A stretch of 8,185 nt of DNA from NCBI GenBank assembly GCA_023429275.1, contig JAEYWB010000019.1, positions 1-8,185 on the forward strand. The letters run 5' to 3'. A program made the position numbers and the translations under genes. This document shows, in pieces, positions 1-5,366 of the stretch; position 1 is the first letter of the stretch; every line of letters begins with the position of its first letter. The notes under the pieces were generated by a model, which searched no databases, was not told the DNA's origin, and was given only the letters and a program-made list of their open reading frames with translations. Source of the stretch: Planctomycetota bacterium (GTDB lineage Bacteria > Planctomycetota > Planctomycetia > Planctomycetales > Planctomycetaceae).

Positions 1-147
1 GCTCGGCATGGATCTCGACAGGCTCCAGGCCCGATGGGCCCGATGGGCCTGGCTGGACGAACTGATGGCCCTTTGGGCCGAAAGAGACACGATCAGGCCA
101 AACCTCAGCAAATACTGCGGCTTGCCACCTTCAAAGGGTCGGGCCAT
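1..147 (-). CDS. Possible N-terminal fragment of an unidentified gene, continuing out of the window
   Basis: An ATG at 147-145 overlaps the TGA stop of the upstream membrane-protein gene by one base (TGATG), a classic translational-coupling arrangement. The frame then stays open for 49 codons to the window edge. The peptide begins MARPFEGGKPQYLLRFGLIV and continues Ser/Arg/His-rich; I do not recognise it. GC at third codon positions is moderately high, which fits coding but does not prove it. A competing plus-strand frame (8-202, 64 aa, beginning MDLDRLQARW) covers the same DNA, has a more protein-like composition at its start, and would overlap the membrane gene by 56 bp. A 28-bp inverted repeat lies inside both. 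At most one of these is likely to be real. Confidence 0.22.
   Translation of the reverse strand, partial: MARPFEGGKPQYLLRFGLIVSLSAQRAISSSSQAHRAHRAWSLSRSMPS
25..52. repeat. 28-bp perfect inverted repeat with internal tandem units
   Basis: CCAGGCCC at 25-32 is the exact reverse complement of GGGCCTGG at 45-52. The 12-base centre (33-44) contains a self-complementary GGGCCC flanked by two GAT triplets, so the block is also a tandem of CCCGATGGG-like units. A second small dyad, GGCCC-TTT-GGGCC, lies at 67-79. Both fall 70-120 bp past the stop of the membrane-protein gene and could end transcription or stabilise the 3' end, but neither is followed by a T-run on the minus strand. They may instead be coding repeats. 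Confidence 0.5.
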
Positions 148-908
148 CAGGCCGGCCAGTGGCGGTCGCGTGCGAGGAGTTCCGCAGCCATCTCCCCCAT
201 AAAGACGAGGATCACGGCGGCGAACAGCACCCCCGTCGCCGACTGCGTGTTGCGGTAGCGGAGAATCCGAAAGACCAGGACCGCCATCACGAGGGGCCCG
301 AGGATCCCCGCCCCCCACCGGAGGAGAAGCCAGACCCCATGGGCGGACCAGTCGGTGGCCGGCCCCGTCGCCGCAAAGGCGATGGCCAGTACTCCACGAA
401 CGAGGACCGCCGCGAGGAACATGCCATTGAGCCGGATCAGCGGCGCAAGAGGCATGCCGCGGGCGGTGAGATACCAGTGGCCGAGCAGCATCGCTGCCAT
501 GCTTCCGCCGAGCAGCCACGCCCCCGCGAGGGAACCGACGGTCCAGATCGGGCGGACGAAGCCTTCGCCCGGCGGCGCAAGTCCGATCAGCATGGCGCCG
601 GAGAGGAGGAGAAGAACAGATCCGCCGATCTCGCCCGCTCTGCGGCGTTCGAGCGTCCACAGGACCGAGCTCACGAAGCTGACGACGCCCGCGGCGGCGG
701 CCAGGGCGCGAAACGGTGTGAGGGCAACCCGCCGGCCGGGCATCCCCTCTTCGAAGAGCTGCTGCGCCGTGAGGAACAGCAGCACCGACATGCCGAGGGC
801 CAGCAGGTTCTGGATGCGGAAATAGCCCGACGTCACCTGACGGCGGGGCATCAGGCACCACGTCAGGCTGAGGCCGCAAACGAGGCTGAGAGCAAACTGC
901 GGGATCAT
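147..908 (-). CDS. Polytopic membrane protein of unknown function
   Basis: A 253-aa protein dominated by hydrophobic stretches. I count about eight candidate membrane segments at residues 4-20, 33-50, 66-86, 95-112, 121-145, 161-180, 191-215 and 224-243, separated by short Arg-rich loops, as expected for an inner-membrane protein. The motif GHWYL at residues 143-147 stands out because a His, Trp and Tyr cluster at a membrane edge; a role in cofactor or metal binding is speculation. I do not recognise the family. The frame is open further upstream (to 995), but that part overlaps folE and is Arg/Ser-rich shadow sequence. I chose the ATG at 908, which starts MIPQFALSLV and lies 10 bp after the folE stop. 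No strong ribosome-binding site is visible, so translation may be coupled to folE. Existence as a gene is well supported; function is unknown. Confidence 0.8.
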   Translation of the reverse strand: MIPQFALSLVCGLSLTWCLMPRRQVTSGYFRIQNLLALGMSVLLFLTAQQLFEEGMPGRRVALTPFRALAAAAGVVSFVSSVLWTLERRRAGEIGGSVLLLLSGAMLIGLAPPGEGFVRPIWTVGSLAGAWLLGGSMAAMLLGHWYLTARGMPLAPLIRLNGMFLAAVLVRGVLAIAFAATGPATDWSAHGVWLLLRWGAGILGPLVMAVLVFRILRYRNTQSATGVLFAAVILVFMGEMAAELLARDRHWPA

Positions 909-918
909 CGGCGGCGGA

Positions 919-1512
919 TCATCCCGGTCGGTTGATGAGCGACATGACTTCCGCCCGGCTCGACGGGTTCGTTTTGAAGAGCCCGCGGACCGCACTCGTG
1001 ATCGTCAGCGCGCCCGGCTTGCGGATGCCGCGGATCGTCATGCACGAGTGCTCCGCCTCGAGGACGACAATGACCCCCTTGGCATTCAGCTCGTCGTTCA
1101 TGAGGTCGGCGATGTTGTGCGTCATCCGCTCCTGGACCTGCGGACGCCGGGAGATCTCGTCAACGATCCGGGCGAGCTTGCTGAGCCCCACGACCTTCCC
1201 GCGCGGCAGATACCCGAGGTGCGCCTTCCCGATGAACGGCAGCAGGTGATGCTCGCACATGCTGTTGAACGAGATGTCCCGCACGAGGACGAGCTCGTCG
1301 TACTCCTCGGCGAAGACTCGCTTGAGATGCCGCGACGGATCGAGGTGCAACCCGGCGAAAAGTTCCGCGTACATCCGGCCGACACGGGCGGGAGTTTCGA
1401 GCAGCCCTTCGCGGTCGGGGTTCTCCCCGACGGCAGCCAGAATCTCGCGGACAGCCCGCTCAATTCGCGGCAGGTCGACAGCGGAGGATTTGTCGGGAGC
1501 AGGATCGGACAC
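919..1512 (-). CDS. folE: GTP cyclohydrolase I
   Basis: GTP cyclohydrolase I converts GTP to 7,8-dihydroneopterin triphosphate and formate, the first step of tetrahydrofolate synthesis and the entry to other pterin and deazapurine pathways. It is a cytosolic homodecamer. The 197-aa product matches the usual 190-220 aa. Visible hallmarks are the zinc-ligand motif [10 protein letters not shown] (Cys86, His88, His89), the partner [16 protein letters not shown] (His155, third zinc ligand Cys157), the [11 protein letters not shown] segment near the N-terminus, and QVQERMT. The frame is open to an ATG at 1662, but that would add 50 atypical residues. I chose the GTG at 1512 because GGAGG lies five bases upstream and the protein then starts [10 protein letters not shown], close to the normal family start. 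It lies past the rplQ terminator, so it probably has its own promoter. The membrane-protein gene follows after 10 bp. Confidence 0.95.
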   Translation of the reverse strand: MSDPAPDKSSAVDLPRIERAVREILAAVGENPDREGLLETPARVGRMYAELFAGLHLDPSRHLKRVFAEEYDELVLVRDISFNSMCEHHLLPFIGKAHLGYLPRGKVVGLSKLARIVDEISRRPQVQERMTHNIADLMNDELNAKGVIVVLEAEHSCMTIRGIRKPGALTITSAVRGLFKTNPSSRAEVMSLINRPG

Positions 1513-1629
1513 AGAAACCTCCACAGAAGACCGCTTCGCCGCGACGGGCCAGCGGAGCGCGGTTCCAGCGAGCGTCAGCTCGGCGACTCTCGAACCGCAC
1601 TCCACTGGAGCGTCGCCGTGAAACAGTCC

Positions 1630-1661
1630 ATTGTATGAACCGCATCTCCGCGCGGTGACCA
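1630..1661 (-). promoter_or_regulatory. Weak candidate promoter for folE
   Basis: On the minus strand, TACAAT at 1635-1630 is a good -10-like hexamer just downstream of the rplQ terminator. The best -35-like match, TGGTCA at 1661-1656, gives a 20-base spacer, which is longer than ideal. Initiation near 1623 would leave a leader of about 110 nt. An 11-bp dyad, CTCCACTGGAG at 1600-1610, lies in that leader and could be an operator. The location supports this; the -35 match is poor. Confidence 0.3.
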
Positions 1662-1669
1662 CGCGACAT

Positions 1670-1703
1670 AAAAAAAGCCCGACGCCGTGCGACGTCGAGC
1701 TTT
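1670..1703 (-). terminator. Rho-independent terminator of the rpmJ-rplQ operon
   Basis: On the minus strand the stem arms are GCTCGACGTC (1700-1691) and GGCGTCGGGC (1686-1677). They pair over ten positions with two G-T wobbles and enclose the four-base loop GCAC. Seven T residues follow at once (1676-1670), and three A residues at 1703-1701 can pair with the first of them. It starts 22 bp after the rplQ stop codon, where an operon end is expected. This is a textbook intrinsic terminator. Confidence 0.93.
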
Positions 1704-1714
1704 CTGACTCATCT

Positions 1715-1735
1715 TCAGAGCCACTTTAGCTCTGA
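1715..1735 (-). repeat. Perfect 7-bp hairpin with the rplQ stop codon in its loop
   Basis: TCAGAGC (1715-1721) and GCTCTGA (1729-1735) are exact reverse complements around the 7-base loop CACTTTA. The rplQ TAA stop (1728-1726 on the minus strand) is inside that loop. The terminator hairpin follows 14 bases later, so the 3' end of the transcript carries two consecutive stem-loops. It could be a 3'-end stabiliser or chance; the inverted repeat itself is exact. Confidence 0.6.
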
Positions 1736-2310
1736 GCTTCACCCTTGGCAGGCTCGACGACCGGAGCGGCGCTCTTCTTCTTCCGGTCCTTCTCCCCACC
1801 CACAAACTCGATCATGGCCTGCTCGCCACCGTCGCCAACGCGGCGGAATGCAAGACGGACCACGCGCGTGTAGCCACCGGCGCGATCGCGGAACCGGGGA
1901 CCGAGGTCATCAAACAGGATCTTGACCGCTTCCTTGTCGCGAAGCAGGGCCATCGCCTGACGGCGATAAGCCACCGCGGGAGCGATGGCCTGGCTCCACT
2001 TCTGCCACTGGTCAGATTCCTGCCACTTCTTGTACTCGGGCGTCCGCCGCTGCGCCTCGGTGGCGAACGGAGCCGCCTTCTCGGCGTGCGGGATCGCCTT
2101 CTTCGCCAGCGTGATGAGCTTTTCGACGTACGGCCGGATTTCCTTGGCCTTCGGCAGGGTCGTCACGATCCGGCCGGGGACCTTGGCAGCTCCCGCCTCG
2201 TCCGCTTTGGCCGCCGTCGTCTTGATGAGGGCGCACGCCATGTTCTGGAACAGGGCGCGACGATGCTGGACATCTCGTCCCAGCCGCCGTCCTCGCATTC
2301 TGTGTCGCAT
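1726..2310 (-). CDS. rplQ: 50S ribosomal protein L17, with large insertions
   Basis: L17 is a component of the large ribosomal subunit. The start MRHRMRGRRLGRDVQHRRAL matches the family's diagnostic N-terminus, and TTLPKAKEIRPYVEKLITLA (residues 50-69) and LGPRFRDRAGGYTRV (136-150) match its core. At 194 aa it is much longer than the usual 115-130 aa. The excess is in three places: a spacer at about residues 31-47 (KADEAGAAKVPGR), a Trp/Gln/Lys-rich block at about 72-112 containing YKKWQESDQWQKW, and a Lys/Ala/Glu-rich tail after 171. The ATG at 2310 has AAGG upstream. It is the last gene of the rpmJ-rpsM-rpsK-rpoA-rplQ cluster, 65 bp after rpoA and directly before the intrinsic terminator. 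Confidence 0.96.
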   Translation of the reverse strand: MRHRMRGRRLGRDVQHRRALFQNMACALIKTTAAKADEAGAAKVPGRIVTTLPKAKEIRPYVEKLITLAKKAIPHAEKAAPFATEAQRRTPEYKKWQESDQWQKWSQAIAPAVAYRRQAMALLRDKEAVKILFDDLGPRFRDRAGGYTRVVRLAFRRVGDGGEQAMIEFVGGEKDRKKKSAAPVVEPAKGEAQS

Positions 2311-2375
2311 CGCTCTGACCTTGCTGGCGGTGGCTTCCAGGGAAGCACACCGCTGGTTGGATGTCTACGGACAGG

Positions 2376-3386
2376 TTATCGGCCCGAGTGGGACGGAACC
2401 CGCATGCCGAGCCGCAGGCCGATCGAAGTCAACCGCTCCCGGACTTCCTGCAGTGTCGTTTCGCCGAAGTTCCGGACCTGCAACAGCTGGTCTTCGGTCT
2501 TCTGGCAGAGATCGCGAACGCTCGTGATCCCTTCGGATTCGAGGCAGTTCGTGGCCCGGACCGAGAGATTGAGCTCGGCCAGGGACATCGACAGCTTCTC
2601 TTCGAGCTCGAGGTCGATCGGGGCGTACCCGGTCGTTTGGAGCATCCCCTTGAGGCCGGCTTCCGGCGGAAGCTCGGGACCCGGCTCGCGGTAGTTGATG
2701 AACGGGTTGAGGTGCTTGCGGAGGATCTTGGCCGCTTCGACGAGGGCCATGTCCGGCTTGACCGTGCCGTTCGTCCAGATCTCGAGGGTCAGCTTGTCGT
2801 AGTTCGTCCGCTGACCGACGCGGGTGTCTTCCACGCGGTAACGGACGCGGGTCACCGGCGAGAAGGCGGCGTCGAGCGGGATCGATCCGAGCTCGGGCAT
2901 CTTCTCGTGGGTTTCAAGCGCCGGCAGGTAGCCGCGGCCGTTCTCGACCGTCAGCTCCATCTGGAGCGGGACGTCGTCGGTCATCGTGGCGATGACGAGG
3001 TCCTTGTTGACGATCTCGATCTGGTCATCGGTGATCACGTCGGCGCCGGTCACGACACCGCGCTCGTGGCGGTCGATCCGGATCGTCTTGGTGGTCGTGC
3101 CGTGGTTCTTGACGACGAGCGACTTGAGGTTGAGGCAGATCTCGGTGACGTCTTCAACGACGCCCGGAATCGTGCTGAACTCGTGCTGGACGCCGTGAAT
3201 CTTGGCGCGGGTGATCGCGCTCCCCTCGAGGCTCGACAGGAGGATCCGGCGGAGGCTGTTGGCGAGCGTGTGGCCGAAGCCACGCTCAAACGGCTCGATC
3301 ACAAACAGGCCATACGTTCCCGTCATGGTTCCCTTGTCGGGAATCACACGGCTGGGAAGCTCCAGGTTCCGCCACCGAATTCTCAT
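2376..3386 (-). CDS. rpoA: DNA-directed RNA polymerase subunit alpha
   Basis: The alpha subunit dimerises to nucleate RNA-polymerase assembly, and its C-terminal domain contacts UP-element DNA and activators. The N-terminal domain is clear: the [20 protein letters not shown] block followed by [12 protein letters not shown] holds the conserved dimerisation and beta-contact Arg pair (residues 46-47). The C-terminal domain (about residues 263-330) has [19 protein letters not shown], with the DNA-contacting Arg at 277, followed by [15 protein letters not shown] and GLRLGM. Total length of 336 aa is normal. I chose the ATG at 3386, giving [14 protein letters not shown] with GGGGG nine bases upstream. 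An in-frame ATG at 3395 would add only three residues but has that G-run directly against it. The rpsK stop is 99 bp upstream; that gap is structured and contains no rpsD. Confidence 0.98.
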   Translation of the reverse strand: MRIRWRNLELPSRVIPDKGTMTGTYGLFVIEPFERGFGHTLANSLRRILLSSLEGSAITRAKIHGVQHEFSTIPGVVEDVTEICLNLKSLVVKNHGTTTKTIRIDRHERGVVTGADVITDDQIEIVNKDLVIATMTDDVPLQMELTVENGRGYLPALETHEKMPELGSIPLDAAFSPVTRVRYRVEDTRVGQRTNYDKLTLEIWTNGTVKPDMALVEAAKILRKHLNPFINYREPGPELPPEAGLKGMLQTTGYAPIDLELEEKLSMSLAELNLSVRATNCLESEGITSVRDLCQKTEDQLLQVRNFGETTLQEVRERLTSIGLRLGMRVPSHSGR

Positions 3387-3415
3387 ACTCGCCATCCCCC
3401 TTCATCCGGCCCACC

Positions 3416-3451
3416 GACTCTCCGCCCCCCGGAGCAGTCGGCCTTCGCCGA
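3416..3451 (-). repeat. Strong stem-loop plus small hairpin in the rpsK-rpoA gap
   Basis: GACTCTCCG (3416-3424) pairs with CGGAG plus AGTC (3430-3439) across a five-base loop, with one bulged base at 3435, giving nine paired positions. Immediately upstream in the transcript, TCGGC (3438-3442) and GCCGA (3447-3451) can form a competing hairpin that shares bases 3438-3439. The pair sits 30-65 bases ahead of the rpoA start and could affect processing or translation. No regulatory family was recognised. Confidence 0.4.
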
Positions 3452-3485
3452 AGAAAATGTCAGTCCCACCCGTACCGCAGCAATA

Positions 3486-3899
3486 TCAGACGCGGCGCTT
3501 CTTGCGCGGGCGGCAACCGTTGTGCGGAAGCGGGGTGATGTCTTCGATGCTCTTGACCGTCACACCCCCGAACTGGAGGCCGGTGATGGCGCTCTCGCGG
3601 CCCGACCCGGGACCACGGACACGGACTTCCATTTCCTTCACGCCGAACTTGCGAGCCTTGTCGGCACACGTCTCCGCGGCCCGCTGGGCGGCGAAGGGCG
3701 TGCTCTTGCGGGAACCCTTGAAACCGGAGGTTCCGGCCGAGGCCCAGCAGAGGACGTCGCCGTTGACGTCCGTAATGGTGACGATCGTGTTGTTGAACGT
3801 CGCCTTCACGAACGCGATGGCGCGGGTGACGTTCTTGCGGATCTTCTTCTTGCCAGAAGAGCCCGAAGAGGATCCACCCGACTTGACCGGCTTGTTCAC
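3486..3899 (-). CDS. rpsK: 30S ribosomal protein S11
   Basis: S11 lies on the platform of the small subunit near the mRNA exit and pairs with S18 and S7. The 137-aa product carries the family signatures [12 protein letters not shown] (residues 33-44), [39 protein letters not shown] and the invariant C-terminus [17 protein letters not shown]. The first 16 residues form a Ser/Gly/Lys-rich extension ([15 protein letters not shown]) slightly longer than usual. The start codon is GTG at 3899, with GGAG six bases upstream. It follows rpsM after 101 bp; a small inverted repeat lies just ahead of the ribosome-binding site. The neighbour downstream is rpoA, not rpsD. Confidence 0.98.
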   Translation of the reverse strand: MNKPVKSGGSSSGSSGKKKIRKNVTRAIAFVKATFNNTIVTITDVNGDVLCWASAGTSGFKGSRKSTPFAAQRAAETCADKARKFGVKEMEVRVRGPGSGRESAITGLQFGGVTVKSIEDITPLPHNGCRPRKKRRV

Positions 3900-3917
3900 G
3901 AACTGCTCCCGAAACTA

Positions 3918-3931
3918 TCCGCCCTGGCGGA
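3918..3931 (-). repeat. Inverted repeat just upstream of the rpsK ribosome-binding site
   Basis: TCCGCC (3918-3923) and GGCGGA (3926-3931) are exact complements separated by two bases, so as RNA the hairpin is about five pairs with a four-base loop. It ends seven bases before the GGGAG ribosome-binding sequence (3910-3906 on the minus strand). It may affect initiation on rpsK; it is short and could be chance in GC-rich DNA. Confidence 0.3.
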
Positions 3932-4000
3932 ATCGAAACACGATATCTGACGCTGCCTGCACCAACACTGTCTCAATTGCGCCGTCGCCGGCGTCACGAC

Positions 4001-4387
4001 TTAGTGACGAGCGTCCTTGACGCCCTTCTTCCCGGCGACGGTCTTCTTGATCCCCTTGCGGGTCCGGGCGTTCGTCCGGGTCCGCTGGCCGCGGCACGGA
4101 AGGCTGCGGCGGTGCCGAAGACCCCGGTAGCTGCCGATGTTTCGCAGCCGGCCGATATTCTCCTGCACCTGGCGGCGAAGCTGACCTTCGACGGTATAGT
4201 CGTTGTCGAGGGTGCTGTTGATCTTCTGGATGTCGTCTTCGCTCAGCTCGCGGGCGCGGCGCTGAAGATCGAGGCCCAGGTTACGACAGATTTCAATCGC
4301 CCGATGCTGGCCGACACCGTGCAGATACTGCAGGGCGATGTAGGTCGGCTTGTCGTTCGGGATGTCGACACCGAGAACACGCGGCAT
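4001..4387 (-). CDS. rpsM: 30S ribosomal protein S13
   Basis: S13 sits in the head of the small subunit and contacts the P-site tRNA and the inter-subunit bridge to L5. The 128-aa product has the typical start MPRVLGVDIPNDKPTYIAL, a YLHGVGQHRAIEIC helix-turn segment, LRRQVQENIGRLRNIGSYRGLRHRRSLP split across residues 69-97 or so, and the basic tail GQRTRTNARTRKGIKK. Length is normal. The frame stays open upstream to 4645 but runs out of frame through rpmJ, so I used the ATG at 4387, which has GAGG six bases upstream. The 119-bp gap to rpmJ holds a hairpin repeat element. Confidence 0.98.
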   Translation of the reverse strand: MPRVLGVDIPNDKPTYIALQYLHGVGQHRAIEICRNLGLDLQRRARELSEDDIQKINSTLDNDYTVEGQLRRQVQENIGRLRNIGSYRGLRHRRSLPCRGQRTRTNARTRKGIKKTVAGKKGVKDARH

Positions 4388-4415
4388 GAAAGGCCTCTGG
4401 CGAGTCGGGAAGTTC

Positions 4416-4496
4416 TCAGTCGTCAGTTCTCGGTTCGAGACACCTGCGACCGCGACCCCCGCTCCTCTGCTGTATGGACTGAAAACTGACGACTGA
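4416..4496. repeat. Dispersed hairpin element, copy A (rpmJ-rpsM gap)
   Basis: TCAGTCGTCAGTTCTC at 4416-4431 and GAAAACTGACGACTGA at 4481-4496 pair along all 16 positions in the minus-strand RNA with a single G-U wobble. The loop is about 49 bases and unrelated to the loop of copy B. The first word occurs identically at 5295-5310, and GACTGAAAACTGA (4477-4489) occurs identically at 5338-5350. The 3' border (plus strand) reaches to within about ten bases of the rpmJ stop, and the other arm ends about 28 bases before the rpsM start. I read it as a non-coding palindromic repeat, not a gene. The family is not identified. Confidence 0.75.
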
Positions 4497-4506
4497 TGAC
4501 CGAAAA

Positions 4507-4623
4507 CTACCCCTGCCGCTGCTTGTGGCGGGGGTTCGAGGCGCAGATCACGTAGGTCCGACCCTTGCGGCGGACGATCTTGCACCCTTCGCAAATCCGT
4601 TTGACGCTGGACCGGACCTTCAT
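4507..4623 (-). CDS. rpmJ: 50S ribosomal protein L36 (zinc-ribbon type)
   Basis: L36 is a tiny late-assembly protein of the large subunit. Translation from the ATG at 4623 gives 38 residues, starting [20 protein letters not shown] and ending NPRHKQRQG, then TAG. The zinc-binding set is complete: Cys11, Cys14, Cys27 and His33, so this is the zinc-containing (C+) form. Length fits the normal 37-38 aa. A weak AGGTG lies about 7-11 bases upstream of the start. It is the first gene of the rpmJ-rpsM-rpsK-rpoA-rplQ cluster and has a promoter candidate 87 bp upstream. It is short enough to be missed by ORF callers with a length cut-off. Confidence 0.97.
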   Translation of the reverse strand: MKVRSSVKRICEGCKIVRRKGRTYVICASNPRHKQRQG

Positions 4624-4654
4624 GGAAACACCTGGATTTCTTCAAACGCCGGGC

Positions 4655-4699
4655 TGACAGCCAATCGCTGTCAACACCGGTCCCCCGGAAAGCCGAGGG
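4655..4699 (-). promoter_or_regulatory. Structured leader of the rpmJ operon (two hairpins)
   Basis: TGACAGC (4655-4661) and GCTGTCA (4667-4673) form a perfect 7-bp dyad around CAATC. On the minus strand its first arm contains a perfect TTGACA (4674-4669), but no matching -10 follows at a normal distance, so I read it as a leader hairpin or operator, not a -35 box. A second stem pairs CCCCCGG (4682-4688) with CCGAGGG (4693-4699), with one wobble. Both lie between the candidate promoter and the rpmJ start. A role in ribosomal-protein feedback is a guess. Confidence 0.4.
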
Positions 4700-4709
4700 C
4701 GAACCGCGA

Positions 4710-4738
4710 ACTGTAACAATTCACGCGAAACCGAACAA
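4710..4738 (-). promoter_or_regulatory. Candidate promoter of the rpmJ-rplQ operon
   Basis: On the minus strand, TTGTTC (4738-4733) and TACAGT (4715-4710) are separated by exactly 17 bases, and the -10 is preceded by TGT, an extended -10 arrangement. Matches to the sigma-70 consensus are 3/6 and 4/6. Position supports it: the first gene, rpmJ, starts 87 bp downstream, and the rplI stop is 21 bp upstream. Initiation near 4703 would give an 80-nt leader. Confidence 0.45.
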
Positions 4739-4759
4739 GTAACCTTGAATCGACACCGA

Positions 4760-5269
4760 CTACTTGATCGAGCTGGCGGTCGGGACGACCCACACCTTGA
4801 CCTCGGTCTCGATCTCGGGATGGAACTGCACCTTGACGGTGTACATTCCGAGTTCCTTGAGCGGGCCTTCCAGCCTGATGTGATCGGGCTGCACCGGGTA
4901 ACCGGCGGTCACCAGCGACTTGCTGATGTCGACGCCGACGATCGAGCCGTAGAGGTGGCCCTCTTCGGTCGCGTTCGCCTCCATCGTGACACTGTAATCC
5001 TTGAGCTTCCTGGCGATGTCCCGGAGCTCGCCGAGCTTCTTCTGGGCGACTTCGTCCTGCCGCTTGCGGTGGCTTTCCACCATCTTCTTGTTGGCTTCGG
5101 TCGCGACAGTCGCGAGCCCCATCGGCAGAAGGTAGTTCCGGGCGAAGCCGGGCTTCACGCGGACGATCTCTCCCTGGTTGCCGATATTCTCGAGCGACTC
5201 CGTCAGCATGAGCTCGACGCCGCCACGGCGATCGATCGACCGGACGCGTTCTTTTCGCTTCAAAGGCAT
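4760..5269 (-). CDS. rplI: 50S ribosomal protein L9, N-terminally extended
   Basis: L9 binds 23S rRNA near the L1 stalk through its N-terminal domain, and its long helix projects a second domain away from the ribosome. The rRNA-binding domain is clear: ENIGNQGEIVRVKPGFARNY (residues 27-46) then LLPMGLATVAT. The connecting helix and the C-terminal domain follow, the latter containing EEGHLYGSIVGVDI (residues 102-115). At 169 aa it exceeds the usual 148-150 aa because of about 17 basic residues at the N-terminus (MPLKRKERVRSIDRRGG). The normal start would fall near Gly17, where there is no start codon, so the ATG at 5269 is well supported. AGGA lies eight bases upstream. It follows ssb, but the rpsR gene commonly found there is absent. 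Confidence 0.96.
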   Translation of the reverse strand: MPLKRKERVRSIDRRGGVELMLTESLENIGNQGEIVRVKPGFARNYLLPMGLATVATEANKKMVESHRKRQDEVAQKKLGELRDIARKLKDYSVTMEANATEEGHLYGSIVGVDISKSLVTAGYPVQPDHIRLEGPLKELGMYTVKVQFHPEIETEVKVWVVPTASSIK

Positions 5270-5277
5270 GGAATTGA

Positions 5278-5290
5278 TCCTGAGTCAGGA
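5278..5290. repeat. 13-bp palindrome at the rplI ribosome-binding site
   Basis: TCCTGA-G-TCAGGA is a perfect dyad around one central base. On the minus strand its 3' end supplies the AGGA used as the rplI ribosome-binding site, and its 5' end supplies a complementary TCCT. In RNA this permits only a four-pair hairpin with a five-base loop, so a DNA-level operator is as plausible as translational control. It directly abuts copy B of the hairpin repeat. Confidence 0.45.
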
Positions 5291-5294
5291 GTCT

Positions 5295-5366
5295 TCAGTC
5301 GTCAGTTCTCAACCCGAAGGCTGCTGGCTGGCTCTCTGACTGAAAACTGATAACTGAAAACTGATG
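5295..5366. repeat. Dispersed hairpin element, copy B (ssb-rplI gap)
   Basis: The arms are TCAGTCGTCAGTTCTC (5295-5310, identical to copy A) and GAAAACTGATAACTGA (5342-5357). They pair as RNA over 16 positions with 13 Watson-Crick pairs, two G-U wobbles and one mismatch. The second arm is part of a tandem 14-base unit: ACTGAAAACTGATA at 5339-5352 and ACTGAAAACTGATG at 5353-5366. The unit ends six bases short of the ssb stop codon (5372-5374), mirroring the placement of copy A after rpmJ. Same unidentified family as copy A. Confidence 0.75.

Noticed and set aside
159..935. 258-codon plus-strand open frame over the membrane-protein gene
   Set aside because: The translation is strongly Arg/Glu/His-rich, as expected for the complement of hydrophobic codons; the minus-strand product with regular membrane segments is far more protein-like.
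1513..1662. 50-residue upstream extension of FolE to an ATG at 1662
   Set aside because: It starts almost inside the rplQ terminator, has no family counterpart, and the GTG at 1512 has an ideally placed GGAGG.
1513..1669. Tetrahydrofolate riboswitch before folE
   Set aside because: I looked for a conserved multi-stem leader and saw only a short 11-bp dyad and imperfect repeats.
2361..3950. 529-codon plus-strand open frame across rpoA and rpsK
   Set aside because: It is antisense to two unmistakable genes. High third-position GC keeps such antisense frames open, and the translation is Arg/Asp/Val/Leu shadow sequence with no recognisable domain.
4388..4645. 86-residue upstream extension of S13
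   Set aside because: It crosses rpmJ in another frame and the hairpin repeat; the ATG at 4387 has a good ribosome-binding site and gives the normal S13 length.
4669..4674. Perfect TTGACA on the minus strand as the rpmJ -35 box
   Set aside because: No acceptable -10 hexamer lies 15-19 bases downstream, and the string is part of an exact dyad.
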